DNA of 64,000 bases from JAJZNI01 sp035624785 (GCA_035624785.1 DASPQV010000051.1:62001-126000), one strand, 5' to 3'; shown: positions 16,754 through 26,053, numbered from the stretch's first letter. The notes: generated from the letters alone by a model not told the origin. Numbers and translations: made by a program.

Positions 16754-18400
16754 GTGACCCCGTACGGCTCGGCCTGGCAGGAGGAGCTGGACCTCCTCTT
16801 CGACGCTCTGCCCCCCCGCATCGCCACCGCCGCCAAGAGGGCGGCGGCGGATCACGGCGACCTCCTGGAGGTGGTGCTGGACCTGGGCCGGGAACCCGAG
16901 GCGCGCTTCGTCGACGGCGAGGTCATCCTCGACCGCGTCTCGGTGGCCCACAGCGATATCGACTACGTGGTCGAACGGGTCGGCGACTTCGGTGACGACA
17001 ACCGCGCCGGGATCGAGCGCACCCTGCACCGCATCAGCGCGATCAGGAATCGCGCCGGGACCATCGTGGGGCTGACCTGCCGGGTGGGCCGGGCGGTCAC
17101 CGGGACCGTCGACATCATCAAGGACATCGTGGTCCAGGGCCGATCCATCCTCCTCCTCGGCGCTCCGGGCATCGGCAAGACCACCATGCTCCGGGAGTGC
17201 GCCCGAGTACTCGCCGACGAGCAGGGCAAACGGGTGGTCATCGTCGACACCTCCAACGAGATCGGTGGCGACGGGGACATCCCCCATCCCGGCATCGGCC
17301 GCTCCCGGCGCATGCAGGTTCAGACGCCGACCAAGCAGCACGCCGTGATGATCGAGGCCGTCGAGAACCACATGCCCCAGGTCATCGTCATCGACGAGAT
17401 CGGCACCGAGCTGGAGGCGGCGGCGGCGCGGACCATCGCCGAGCGCGGCGTCCAGCTGGTGGGTACCGCGCACGGCCTGACCCTCGACAACCTCCTGGTC
17501 AACCCAACCCTCAACGACCTCCTCGGTGGCATCCAGACGGTCACCCTCTCCGACGAGGAGGCGCGCCGGCGCGGCACCCAGAAGTCGGTGCTGGAGCGCA
17601 AGGCGCCGCCCACCTTCGACGTCCTGGTCGAGATCCAGGAGAGGGACCGGGTGGCAGTCCACATGCCGGTCGACGAGACGGTTGACGAGGCTCTCCGGGG
17701 CCGGTTCAAGCCGCCCCAGATCAGGATGCGCGGCGAGGCCGGCCAGATCATCAGCCGGATCGACACCAGCCCGCGTCCCGCGGCCTTCGAGCCGCCCCCC
17801 TTCGGTCCGGGCGGGCGGCGCGGCCGCGAGCGCGAGCGCCGGCGGCACGGCTTCGACGTCGAGGAGTACATCGCCAGCCAGCGGGCGCGGCGCGACGGGT
17901 CCGACACCCAGGCAAGTGGCGCCCGGAGCGGCCAGCCGCTCGCCATCTTCCCCTACGGGGTCTCGCGCAGCTACCTCGAGCAGTCGGTCAGGGAGCTCAG
18001 GGTGCCGGTGCGCATCCAGCACCACGTCGAGGACTCCGATATCGTCCTGACCCTGAAGAACTATTACCGCCGCAAGGACTCTCCGGTGCGGGCCGCGGAG
18101 TCGTCGGGCATTCCCATCGAGGTCCTGCGCAGCAACACCGTGGCTCAGATCAAGGGAGCGCTGGCGCGGGTCTGCGGTGTCGAGGGTCCCGATCCCACCG
18201 AGATCGCCATGCAGGAGGCCATGGAGGGCATCACCCGGGCCCGCCAGCAGGGCGGGGAGGTGGAGCTGTCACCTCAGAACTCCTTCGTCCGCCGTCTCCA
18301 GCATCAGCTGGTCGAGCAGCACGAGCTGACCGCGCGCAGCCGGGGCGAGGAGCCCAACCGGCACCTGGTCATCTCGGGCCCCGAGGACAACGGCAGCTGA
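16754..18400 (+). CDS. R3H-domain AAA ATPase (Ycf45/SpoIIIAA-like)
   Basis: P-loop ATPase related to Ycf45 and SpoIIIAA, with a C-terminal nucleic-acid-binding domain. The Walker A box GAPGIGKTTMLREC is near residue 137 and Walker B is VIVIDEIGTELEA; VDTSNEIGGDGDIPH and IGRSRRMQV are family hallmarks. A charged linker (about 350-375) leads to a second domain. The protein ends in an R3H-like segment (RRLQHQLVEQHELTARSRG, then EEPNRHLVI). It is 548 residues and cytoplasmic. The GTG start at 16754 follows the previous gene by 9 nt with no clear ribosome binding site. Relatives occur near tmk in other phyla, as here; the cellular role is not established. Confidence 0.88.
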   Translation: MTPYGSAWQEELDLLFDALPPRIATAAKRAAADHGDLLEVVLDLGREPEARFVDGEVILDRVSVAHSDIDYVVERVGDFGDDNRAGIERTLHRISAIRNRAGTIVGLTCRVGRAVTGTVDIIKDIVVQGRSILLLGAPGIGKTTMLRECARVLADEQGKRVVIVDTSNEIGGDGDIPHPGIGRSRRMQVQTPTKQHAVMIEAVENHMPQVIVIDEIGTELEAAAARTIAERGVQLVGTAHGLTLDNLLVNPTLNDLLGGIQTVTLSDEEARRRGTQKSVLERKAPPTFDVLVEIQERDRVAVHMPVDETVDEALRGRFKPPQIRMRGEAGQIISRIDTSPRPAAFEPPPFGPGGRRGRERERRRHGFDVEEYIASQRARRDGSDTQASGARSGQPLAIFPYGVSRSYLEQSVRELRVPVRIQHHVEDSDIVLTLKNYYRRKDSPVRAAESSGIPIEVLRSNTVAQIKGALARVCGVEGPDPTEIAMQEAMEGITRARQQGGEVELSPQNSFVRRLQHQLVEQHELTARSRGEEPNRHLVISGPEDNGS

Positions 18401-18743
18401 CGCTTTCGCCTCGGGCAGCCCGCGACCGGCGGGTGTGCGGTCTCGCGCTCAGCGAGGCCTGACGATCCGCACGGCTTGCCGTCAGGATCCGCGACCCAGC
18501 GCGCGTCCCGTGGTGAAGCAGTCGAGCTGAGCGACGCTTTCGGAGCTCGCGTCAGGGTGGTCGCAGCGAGGGACCAAGCGGATCACCCGCGCCGAAAGCT
18601 GATCCTCCTCGCGTCAGGGTCACGTTCTCCGCCGTCCGGCAACCGCGACGTCTCGCCGTCCCAGATCGCCCGGGCGAGCCATGGCGCCATCCCGACCGGC
18701 AGCTCGCCACGCCCCCCTCCGCGCGCCGGTCATACTCGCGCCC
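18401..18743. other. Intergenic region before tmk
   Basis: 343 bp with no convincing gene. Short direct repeats are visible: GACGCTTTCG at 18400 and 18534, and CGCGTCAGGGT at about 18548 and 18610. A -10-like CATACT lies at 18731-18736, 7 nt before the tmk start. No terminator with a T-tract is seen. Confidence 0.4.
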
Positions 18744-19394
18744 ATGCCTGCATGGCCGGGGTTCTTCATCTCCCTCGAGGGGATCGATGGCGCCGGCAAG
18801 AGCACTCAGGGAGCGGCCCTCGCCGCCGAGCTCAGCCGCGCCGGCCATGACGTCGTCAGCCTGCGACCCAGCGACACCCAGCTCGGCGAGCTGGTGCGCG
18901 GCTACCTGCTCCAGCACCACGCCACCCCCGTCGACCCCTGGACGGAGGCCCTGCTCTTCAACGCCGGTCGTGTCCAGCTGCTCCGAGAGAGGATCCTTCC
19001 CGCGCTGGGAGCTGGCTGTGTGGTGATCGCCGACCGCTACGCGGATTCGACGTTCGCCTACCAGGGCGGCGGCCGCGGCCTGCCGCGCACCGAGCTCGAG
19101 CGTCTCCACCGCGAGGCCTGCCGCGACGTCTGGCCCGACCTCACCCTCCTTCTGGAGGTGCCCCGCGCCCTCGCCGAGGAGCGCCAGCGCTTCCAGGAGC
19201 TGCCCCTCGACCGATTCGAGGCCGCGGCGGACGGGTTCCATGCCGCGGTCCGGGCGGCCTTCGACGAGCTCGCGGCGGCCAACCCCGGGCGGATCGTGAG
19301 GATCGATGCCGGCCGGCCGCCCACCGCGGTCGCCGCCGAGATCCGCGACATCACCATGCGCCGGCTCGCCGAGCGGCCGGGGGCCACCTCGTGA
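18744..19394 (+). CDS. tmk: Thymidylate kinase
   Basis: Phosphorylates dTMP to dTDP with ATP, essential for DNA synthesis. The P-loop is GIDGAGKST after FFISLE, the DRY motif is in IADRYADSTFAYQGGGRG, and the lid region is in LTLLLEVPRALAEERQ. The 216-residue length is normal. The frame opens at 18681, but homology begins right after ATG 18744. CATACT ends 7 nt upstream and no Shine-Dalgarno is present, so it is probably leaderless. It overlaps the c-di-AMP receptor gene by GTGA, the same pairing as tmk-yaaQ in Firmicutes. Confidence 0.95.
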   Translation: MPAWPGFFISLEGIDGAGKSTQGAALAAELSRAGHDVVSLRPSDTQLGELVRGYLLQHHATPVDPWTEALLFNAGRVQLLRERILPALGAGCVVIADRYADSTFAYQGGGRGLPRTELERLHREACRDVWPDLTLLLEVPRALAEERQRFQELPLDRFEAAADGFHAAVRAAFDELAAANPGRIVRIDAGRPPTAVAAEIRDITMRRLAERPGATS

Positions 19395-19714
19395 AGCTGG
19401 TGGTGGCCATCGTCCATGCCCAGGACGCCGATGCCTGCGTCACCGCTCTCAACGCCGCTGGATTCATCTGCACCCGCTACGCGAGCTTCGGCGGCTTCCT
19501 CGACCACGACAACGTGACCCTTCTGATCGGGGTCGACGCGCTCCAGGTGGACGAGGTCATCGATATCGCCCGGCGCCATGCCAAGCGCCGCAACGAGATC
19601 GCGGCGGCGGGCGGCCCGGCGAGCGCGACGAGCCCCGCCTCGTCCCCCATCGAGGTCGAGGTGGGTGGAGCGACCGTGTTCGTGCTCGACGTCGACCGCT
19701 TCGAGCGGCTGTAG
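19391..19714 (+). CDS. darA: Cyclic-di-AMP receptor, DarA/PstA (YaaQ) family
   Basis: PII-like trimeric protein that binds c-di-AMP; its downstream output is unknown in all species. The family pattern is clear over the 107 residues: MKLVVAIVHAQDADACVTALNAAGF, then YASFGGFLDHDNVTLLIGVD, and the end VEVGGATVFVLDVDRFERL. The variable T-/B-loop region at about residues 63-88 is Ala/Ser-rich. GTG start overlaps the tmk stop. Its presence implies that the organism makes c-di-AMP, although no cyclase (DisA/CdaA) is in the window. Confidence 0.93.
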   Translation: MKLVVAIVHAQDADACVTALNAAGFICTRYASFGGFLDHDNVTLLIGVDALQVDEVIDIARRHAKRRNEIAAAGGPASATSPASSPIEVEVGGATVFVLDVDRFERL

Positions 19715-19790
19715 CCCGGGTCAGCCCGGACGGGCCCGGATCGCTGGTACCCGTGGAACGTCCCGAGTATCCGCCCCAGGCCGGCTGAGC

Positions 19791-20375
19791 TCAGCCGACC
19801 GCCACCACCACCTGGTCCGCCGGCACGACCCGTTCCACCCGCGTCCCGCTGAGATGGACCCGGACTCCCGGCGTCCCCGGTGCCCCGGGTTCCCAGCCCT
19901 CCCCGTACAGCCGCCGAGCCTCCCCCCAGGTGGTGGCGTTGCGGATCTGGCGGCCGTCAGTGAAGCCGAGCACCCCTGGCCGGGTGGGGTAACCGAAACC
20001 GACCTCTCCCCCGGTGGTCAGGTGCGCGCGAAGCTGCTCCAGCGGGCGCTCGTCGGGCATCACAGGCGGCTCGGCGAGCAGGGCGTCGGCGAGAGAGGGG
20101 AGCTCGGCGGTGCCCGATCGCTCCCGGACTGACACCCGAGCGGCGTGGCGTTCCGCCCGCTCTCGCCGCCGCCGCTCGGTGGCGATCTCCTCGCGGCGGG
20201 CCCGGATCTCGCGGAGCTGGCGGTCCCAGGGAGCCATCGCCGCCCGGATGGCGCGCTCAGCCTCTCCGAGCCGGGCCGCCTCGGCGGCCAGACCATCGTC
20301 GTCGAGGCCCCGAAGCCGCTCGGGTTCGAGCCGCCCGGGCAGCTCCGGAACCGCAGGCTCCGTGGGTTCCGCCAT
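19791..20375 (-). CDS. Hypothetical coiled-coil protein
   Basis: Not recognised. 194 residues: residues about 20-85 are Glu/Arg/Ala-rich and predicted coiled coil (LGEAERAIRAAM, REIRARREEIATERRRRERAE). The C-terminal half contains aromatic/Gly segments (GGEVGFGYPTRPGVLGFTDG, ATTWGEARRLYGEGWEPG) that look like a small folded domain. No signal peptide or transmembrane segment. It is convergent with darA. The ATG at 20375 is the first start in frame with coding-like composition. Confidence 0.6.
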   Translation of the reverse strand: MAEPTEPAVPELPGRLEPERLRGLDDDGLAAEAARLGEAERAIRAAMAPWDRQLREIRARREEIATERRRRERAERHAARVSVRERSGTAELPSLADALLAEPPVMPDERPLEQLRAHLTTGGEVGFGYPTRPGVLGFTDGRQIRNATTWGEARRLYGEGWEPGAPGTPGVRVHLSGTRVERVVPADQVVVAVG

Positions 20376-20557
20376 CGGCGCTCATCATGGCGTCCCTGCG
20401 GTGACGTCCCGGCAACGGCCGTGACGCGATCGAAACGGCGGTGCGCCACCGGGGCCACGGAGCCGGCCCCCCGCGCGGGCACTTAGTAGCCTCTAAGTCG
20501 AAGCTCCGGGCCGGTCATCGCAGGTCCCCCGGCAGCGTCTCCGATTCTGGACTGGGA

Positions 20558-22696
20558 ATGCTCGCCGACGACGGATACGGGGCCGCGCGCTCAGAGGCCG
20601 GACAGGAGTCCGAGCTCCTGGAGGATGCCCGGCAGCTCGCCGAAGGCATGCCGGACGGCCTGCTTCTCGTCGACGCGCTCGGCTACATCATCTACGCCAA
20701 CTCCCGGCTGCTCACCATGACCGGGTACGCCAAGCAGGACCTGCTCGGCCGCGCGGTGGAGCTGCTGGTGCCCACCGCCATGCGATCGGCCCACGTCCGC
20801 CACCGCGAAGCCATGCAGGCCGGGCCGGCGTTCCGACCGATGGGCGGCAACCTGGAGTTCCGGGTCCAGCGTGCCGACGGCAGCACCTTCCCCGCGGATA
20901 TCGGGCTCAGCTCGATGAGGCTGAGCGGGGAGCGGGTGGTGGTCGCCGTGGTCAGCGACCAGACCAGGCGGAAGCGGCTCGAGGAGCTGCGCACCATGCA
21001 GTTCACGGTGACCCGGATTCTCACCGAGGCCGCCGCCATCGACGACGCGGCTCCGAGGCTTCTCCAGATCATCGGTCAGACCCTCGAGGTGGAGGTCGGC
21101 CAGCTCCGCCTCCACCAGCCCGGCGAGCGTCCCGGCGCACCCGGCTGGAGCTGGTACTCGGCGGTGGTCCACAACGCCGGGACGGAAGAGTTCCACGCCC
21201 GCTTCGGCGAGCTCCGCGACGAGCTCGAGCCCTTCGTCAGCTTCCCGATCATCAGCGAGGGCGCCGAGGTCGGCGGCTTCGAGTTCTACAGCTGGAGGCA
21301 GCGGCGCTTCGAGGTCCAGGTCGAGGAGATCCTGCATGACATCGGCGGCCAGGTCGGCAACTTCATGGAACGCCGCCGCGCCGAGGCCGAGCTCAGGGAG
21401 AGCAACGCCAGGCTCGCCGAGATCGCGGCCACCGATCCGCTCACCGGCATCCGCAACCGCCGCGAGTTCGAGAGGCTTCTCGTCACCGTTCCCCGCCGCC
21501 GCTTCGCCGTCCTCGCCCTGGACCTGGACAACCTCAAGGACATCAACGACGAGGGCGGTCACGAGGCGGGCGACGCTGCCCTGCGCGCGGTGGCCGCGAC
21601 GCTGGTCGCCACCCTCCGCGGCTGGGACGTGGTGGCCCGCATCGGCGGTGACGAGTTCGCGGTGCTGATGTCGGATGTCAGCGCCCGCGAGACCGCGCGG
21701 GCCGCCGAGCGCATCCGCGCCGCGGTGAGCGGGATCTCCCTTCCCCACGGGCAGGTTCGGATCAGCATCGGCTGGGCGACCGGCCCCGCCGGCGCCGATT
21801 CTCGGGGAATCCTCGACCTCGCCGACGGGCATCTCTACGAGGCGAAGCGCGGCGGCCGGGACCGGGTGGTCGGCGCTCCCATGGGCCGTCCCGGGAGCCT
21901 CGCGGCCCGGCGGTCGGAGTGGGCGGCGCATCTCGAGCGGGTCCTGGCCGAGGGCCGAGTACCGATGCTCTTCCAGCCCATCGTGGCCTTCGACGACGCG
22001 GCCGTGGTGGGCCACGAGGCGCTCGCCCGTCCCCTCGGATTCGGGCCGACCGACAGCGTCGAGGACCTCTTCCGCGAGGCCAACCGGCTGGGCCGGATCC
22101 GCGACCTCGACTGGCTCTGCCGCCGGGCCGCGATCAGCGCCGTCCCCTGGCCGATGCCAGCGGATTGGACGCTCTTCCTCAACCTCAACGCGGCGCCGCT
22201 GCTCGACCCGGTCCACGGAGTCGACCAGCTGCTGATGGTCCTGGACGCCGCCGGCGGCCGGCCGGAGCAGGTGGTGCTCGAGCTCACCGAGCGGGACAGG
22301 ATCGCCGACCTGGAGAGGGTGCGCCAGGTCATGGCCGCATATCGCGAGGCGGGTTTCCGCTTCGCCCTCGATGACGTGGGCGAGGGACACTCCACCCTGG
22401 AGCTGCTCGCCGCGGCCTCGCCCGAGTACATCAAGCTGGCCCGCAGCCTGACCATGACCGCTTCTCACTCCGGCTCGCGCGCCGCCGTCCGGGCTGCCGT
22501 CGCCTTTGCCCAGGCGAGCGGTGCGACGGTGGTCGCCGAGGGAGTCGAGAACGAGTTCGTCGCCGCTCAGATGGTCCGGATGGGTGTCGGGCTCGGCCAG
22601 GGCATGTGGCTCGGCCGTCCCGGCGCGCTCGACCTGGAGCCCAAGGTGGCGGTGCGAGGCATTCCCCGTCCCGCCATGTTCGCGGACCTCGCCTGA
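20558..22696 (+). CDS. PAS-GGDEF-EAL bifunctional c-di-GMP turnover protein
   Basis: Cytoplasmic c-di-GMP enzyme of about 712 residues. A PAS domain (about 25-140: GLLLVDALGYIIYANSRLLTMTGY) is followed by a GAF-like segment and a GGDEF domain with intact RIGGDEFAVL near residue 362. An RxxD inhibitory site (RGWD) lies exactly five residues before GGDEF. The C-terminal EAL domain has GHEALAR, LNLNAAPL, ELTERD, DDVGEGHSTL, IKL, VAEGVEN and GQGMWLGRP, so the metal and catalytic residues are largely conserved. Both activities are possible; many such hybrids use one domain as a regulator. ATG 20558 is preferred; the open frame begins at 20441. No transmembrane segment is visible, so PAS/GAF sense cytoplasmic signals. 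Confidence 0.93.
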   Translation: MLADDGYGAARSEAGQESELLEDARQLAEGMPDGLLLVDALGYIIYANSRLLTMTGYAKQDLLGRAVELLVPTAMRSAHVRHREAMQAGPAFRPMGGNLEFRVQRADGSTFPADIGLSSMRLSGERVVVAVVSDQTRRKRLEELRTMQFTVTRILTEAAAIDDAAPRLLQIIGQTLEVEVGQLRLHQPGERPGAPGWSWYSAVVHNAGTEEFHARFGELRDELEPFVSFPIISEGAEVGGFEFYSWRQRRFEVQVEEILHDIGGQVGNFMERRRAEAELRESNARLAEIAATDPLTGIRNRREFERLLVTVPRRRFAVLALDLDNLKDINDEGGHEAGDAALRAVAATLVATLRGWDVVARIGGDEFAVLMSDVSARETARAAERIRAAVSGISLPHGQVRISIGWATGPAGADSRGILDLADGHLYEAKRGGRDRVVGAPMGRPGSLAARRSEWAAHLERVLAEGRVPMLFQPIVAFDDAAVVGHEALARPLGFGPTDSVEDLFREANRLGRIRDLDWLCRRAAISAVPWPMPADWTLFLNLNAAPLLDPVHGVDQLLMVLDAAGGRPEQVVLELTERDRIADLERVRQVMAAYREAGFRFALDDVGEGHSTLELLAAASPEYIKLARSLTMTASHSGSRAAVRAAVAFAQASGATVVAEGVENEFVAAQMVRMGVGLGQGMWLGRPGALDLEPKVAVRGIPRPAMFADLA

Positions 22697-22798
22697 TCCG
22701 CGCCAGGGCGACCGCCGGTCCCCGGAATCCCCCTGGCGCGCCACCTCCCCGGTGCTGTATGACCGCTTCGATTCCTATCACCACGGGAGCGCGCGAGC

Positions 22799-23572
22799 AT
22801 GGCCGACACCATCAGCCAACCGGTCCGCACCGAGCGCGAGGGAGCCGTTCTGCTGCTGACCATCACCCATCCACCGGCCAACGCCATCAGCCAGGGGGTG
22901 GCGTCCGGGATCCTGGAGGCGCTCGGTCAGGCCGAGGCGGACAGCAGCTGCCGGGCCATGATCATCACCGGCGAGGGGCCTCGCTTCTTCTCGGCGGGTG
23001 CCGATGTCACCGAGTTCCTCGACGCGACCTCGGAGACCAGTGTCTCCCTGGAGGTGACCCGGCGGCTCGAGGCCTCCCGCCTCCCCGTCATCGCCGCGAT
23101 CAACGGCATCGCCTTCGGCGGCGGCTGCGAGATCGCCCTGGCCTGCGACCTCCGGATCTGCGCCGAGGAGGCGCGCCTCGGCCAGCCGGAGATCAAGCTC
23201 GGGATCATGCCGGGGTGGGGCGGAACCCAGCGCCTGCCCCGGCTGATCGGACGCGGCCCGGCCATGGAGATTCTGCTCACCGGTGACCCGGTGGACGCTG
23301 CCCGAGCCCTCCAGCTGGGCCTGGTCAACCGGGTCGTCGCCGCCGATCATCTCCGCGAGGAGGCGCTCAGCCTGGCTGGAACGCTCGCCGATCGGCCTCC
23401 GCTGGCGATCGCGGCCATCAAGCGCGCCGTCCACCAGGGGCTGGACGGCACCCTTGCCGACGGCCTGCATCGGGAGTTCGAGGAGTTTGCCCGCCTGTTC
23501 AGCAGCGACGACGCGCGCGAGGGGATCACCGCCTTCCTGCAGAAGCGCAAGCCGGTTTGGACGGGCAGCTGA
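22799..23572 (+). CDS. Enoyl-CoA hydratase/isomerase
   Basis: Crotonase-fold enzyme, 257 residues, adding water to trans-2-enoyl-CoA in fatty-acid oxidation. Both catalytic glutamates are recognisable: GGGCEIALACD and LGQPEIKLG. The oxyanion-hole loops FFSAGADV and INGIAFGG are also conserved, so a true hydratase is likely. ATG 22799 is preceded by GGGAG at about 22783. It lies directly upstream of the Fe-S oxidoreductase, which could accept electrons from acyl-CoA oxidation. Chain-length preference cannot be predicted. Confidence 0.92.
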   Translation: MADTISQPVRTEREGAVLLLTITHPPANAISQGVASGILEALGQAEADSSCRAMIITGEGPRFFSAGADVTEFLDATSETSVSLEVTRRLEASRLPVIAAINGIAFGGGCEIALACDLRICAEEARLGQPEIKLGIMPGWGGTQRLPRLIGRGPAMEILLTGDPVDAARALQLGLVNRVVAADHLREEALSLAGTLADRPPLAIAAIKRAVHQGLDGTLADGLHREFEEFARLFSSDDAREGITAFLQKRKPVWTGS

Positions 23573-23633
23573 TCGGGCTCGCTGAGGCCGTCGGCGCCGG
23601 CCGAGGCCACGCCTGCCGAGTACATTGACCCGG

Positions 23634-25826
23634 ATGTCGACTGCCGTCCCAGTCATCAGCCCCATCGCCCTGGTGGCGCTGGCCGGCACCGCCTTCACCC
23701 TGGCCGCGCGCCGCTGGCGCCGCCTGTACCAACTGATCCGCCTGGCACGCCGGCCCGATCCTCGTACCCGGGATATCCCCGTGCGGGTGAGGTCCTTGCT
23801 GACCCAGGTGCTCGGCCAGGGCCGGCTCCTCCGCTGGCCCTATGCGGGGGCGCTCCACGCGCTGATCTTCTGGGGCTTCCTCGTGCTGCTCACCGCCGTC
23901 GCCCAGGCGATCGTCGAGGCAGTCTGGGTGGGCGCGCCTATCCACACCATCCCCTTCCTGGCACCGGCGGTCGCCTGGATGCAGGACATCTTCGCGGTGC
24001 TGGTGCTGACCGGGGTCGCCATGGCGCTGCTCAACCGCCTGGTTGTGAACCCCACCCGGTTCCGGGCCAGCCATCGCGGGGATGCGCTGCTGATCCTCGG
24101 CTGGATCGCGCTCCTCGTGCTCTGCATGGACCTCAACTACGCCACCCTGATCGCCGAGCACTCCGCCGAGGCGCTGGCGGCCGACCGCCCCTTCGCCTCC
24201 GCTCTCAGCCGCCTGTTCGCCGGTCTGGCTCCCGGAAGCGGCGTCCTCGCCGGCCTCCACGGGCTCTTCTTCTGGGCGCACCTCACCCTGGTCTTCGGCT
24301 TCCTGGTCTACCTGGGATACAGCAAGCACCTCCACATCGTGACGGCGCCCCTCAACGTCTTCTTCCGCAACACCGCGCCGGGGGGACGGCTGCGTCCCCT
24401 CGACATCGAGGCGATCCTGGCCTCGGAGGACGAGAGCGCGCAGCACTTCGGCGTCAGTGCCCTCGAGTACCTCTCCTGGAAGGACATGCTCGACCTGTTC
24501 ACCTGCACCGAGTGCGGGCGCTGCCAGACCCACTGCCCCGCCTACAACACCGGCAAGCCACTCAGCCCCAAGACGCTGATCACCGACCTGCGCGACCTCG
24601 GCTACGAGCGCCTGAGCGGCGGCTACGCGGCCGGCCGTCACGTCGCTCACGCCGTCCAGGGGGTGGCCGGCGGTTCCCAGGCGGAGGGCGCGGCGGTCAT
24701 GTGGGCGACCGGGGATGGCCGTCGCCCCGGCGGCCGGCGCGGGCTTCCTGGCCGGTTCCAGCCGTCGTGGATCAGCCCCGAGCAGGTGGCCTCGGCGGTG
24801 CAGCGGAACGGCGGCGAGCGTCCCCTGATCGGCGGCGCCATCGAGGAGGAGACGCTCTGGGCCTGCACCATGTGCGGAGCCTGCATGGACCAGTGCCCGG
24901 TGCTGATCGAGCACGTCCCCAAGATCGCCGACATGCGCCGCCACCTCGTGCTCGACGAGTCGCGCATGCCCCGCCAGGCGGAGGCGGCGCTGCGATCGAT
25001 CGAGACCGCGGCCAACCCGTATGGGCTCTCTCACCAGGGCCGTGCCGATTGGGCCCGCGGCTTGGACGTGCCGCTGATCACCGACCATCCCGACGCCGAG
25101 TACCTGTACTGGGTGGGCTGCGCCGCTTCGTTCGACGAGCGGGCCCGCACCGCTGCCGCCGCCCTGGTCGCCGTCCTGCGGGCGGCCGGCATCGACTTCG
25201 CCGTCCTGGGTGGCGAGGAGAAGTGCAGCGGGGACCCGGCGCGTCGCATCGGCAACGAGTACCTGTTCCAGGAGCGCGCCCGCGAGAACATCGAGGTGCT
25301 CAACCGGCGCGGGGTCCGCAAGATAATCACAACCTGCCCCCACTGCTTCAACACTCTGGCCAACGAATACCCGGACTTCGGTGGCCGCTACGAGGTGATC
25401 CACCACACCTCGCTCATCGACCGGCTGGTCCGCGAGGGCAGGATCGTGCTCGAACGGCCCATCGATGAGACCGTCACCTACCACGACTCCTGCTACCTCG
25501 GCCGCTGGAACGGCATCTACTCCCCGCCCCGCGACCTGCTCGCCCGGATCCCCGGCATGCGGCTGGTCGAGATGGCGCGGAGCCGCAGGGAGGGGATGTG
25601 CTGCGGCGCCGGCGGAGGCCGGATGTGGATGGAGGAGAGCCAGCCTCGGGTCAACCACCGGCGGGTCGACCAGGCCCTCGAGACCAGTGCCGAACGGGTC
25701 GTCACCGCCTGCCCCTTCTGCCTCACCATGTTCGACGAGGGCATCGCCGCCAAGCAGCTCCAGGACCGGCTCGGCGCAGAGGACATCGCGGTCTATGTGG
25801 CGCGCTCGATGCGCCCTCCAGCCTGA
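23634..25826 (+). CDS. Membrane-bound Fe-S oxidoreductase (HdrD/GlpC-like, CCG domains)
   Basis: About 730 residues. The N-terminal ~260 residues hold several transmembrane helices (for example ALIFWGFLVLLTAVAQ and LTLVFGFLVYLGYSKHLHI) resembling a NarI-type membrane domain. Two [4Fe-4S] motifs follow: CTECGRCQTHCP near residue 289 and CTMCGACMDQCP near 410. Two cysteine-rich CCG domains complete it (EEKCSGDP with CPHCF, then YHDSCYLGRW, CCGAGGGRMW and CPFCL). This architecture suggests electron transfer from a soluble donor, often ETF from acyl-CoA dehydrogenases, to the membrane quinone pool. TACATT ends 7 nt before ATG 23634 without a Shine-Dalgarno. Placement after an enoyl-CoA hydratase supports a beta-oxidation role (inference). 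Confidence 0.9.
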   Translation: MSTAVPVISPIALVALAGTAFTLAARRWRRLYQLIRLARRPDPRTRDIPVRVRSLLTQVLGQGRLLRWPYAGALHALIFWGFLVLLTAVAQAIVEAVWVGAPIHTIPFLAPAVAWMQDIFAVLVLTGVAMALLNRLVVNPTRFRASHRGDALLILGWIALLVLCMDLNYATLIAEHSAEALAADRPFASALSRLFAGLAPGSGVLAGLHGLFFWAHLTLVFGFLVYLGYSKHLHIVTAPLNVFFRNTAPGGRLRPLDIEAILASEDESAQHFGVSALEYLSWKDMLDLFTCTECGRCQTHCPAYNTGKPLSPKTLITDLRDLGYERLSGGYAAGRHVAHAVQGVAGGSQAEGAAVMWATGDGRRPGGRRGLPGRFQPSWISPEQVASAVQRNGGERPLIGGAIEEETLWACTMCGACMDQCPVLIEHVPKIADMRRHLVLDESRMPRQAEAALRSIETAANPYGLSHQGRADWARGLDVPLITDHPDAEYLYWVGCAASFDERARTAAAALVAVLRAAGIDFAVLGGEEKCSGDPARRIGNEYLFQERARENIEVLNRRGVRKIITTCPHCFNTLANEYPDFGGRYEVIHHTSLIDRLVREGRIVLERPIDETVTYHDSCYLGRWNGIYSPPRDLLARIPGMRLVEMARSRREGMCCGAGGGRMWMEESQPRVNHRRVDQALETSAERVVTACPFCLTMFDEGIAAKQLQDRLGAEDIAVYVARSMRPPA

Positions 25827-25963
25827 GTGCAGCGCGCCGGAGGTGACTCCCCGTTTCATCCGGCCATTCCGCCGGGGGCGCTGCGCGCCCTGAAGCCGGC
25901 GTCAGGGGGCCCGGCGCTTGTCGTCACGCACCTACTGGTGCGCTTCTCCTCGTGCCACCCCTT

Positions 25964-26020
25964 CCTGGGCTCCGACGGCCTGGCCGGCGAACCGGAAAGC
26001 CACCTCCGGGCGCGCTGCAC
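25964..26020. repeat. Dispersed intergenic repeat, copy A
   Basis: Contains the shared core CCTGGCCGGCGAACCGGAAA followed by CCACCTCCG. Copies B (43503-43558) and C (59365-59405) carry the same words in the same orientation. This copy ends 3 nt before the TTGACA box. Confidence 0.6.
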
Positions 26021-26023
26021 TGG

Positions 26024-26053
26024 TTGACACTCGATTCGGCGCTGACGTAGTGT
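26024..26053 (+). promoter_or_regulatory. Consensus-like sigma-70 promoter for the ParA-like gene
   Basis: TTGACA (26024-26029), 18-bp spacer, TAGTGT (26048-26053). It is the best complete -35/-10 pair I found in the window, with a predicted start near 26060 and a leader of about 55 nt to the short ORF at 26114. Confidence 0.7.

Noticed and set aside
20591..22744. 717-codon frame antisense to the GGDEF-EAL gene
   Set aside because: Shadow frame caused by high GC third positions; its translation is low-complexity and has no domain, while the sense frame has all GGDEF/EAL motifs.
23526..25859. 777-codon frame antisense to the Fe-S oxidoreductase
   Set aside because: Same GC artefact; the sense strand carries the cysteine motifs.
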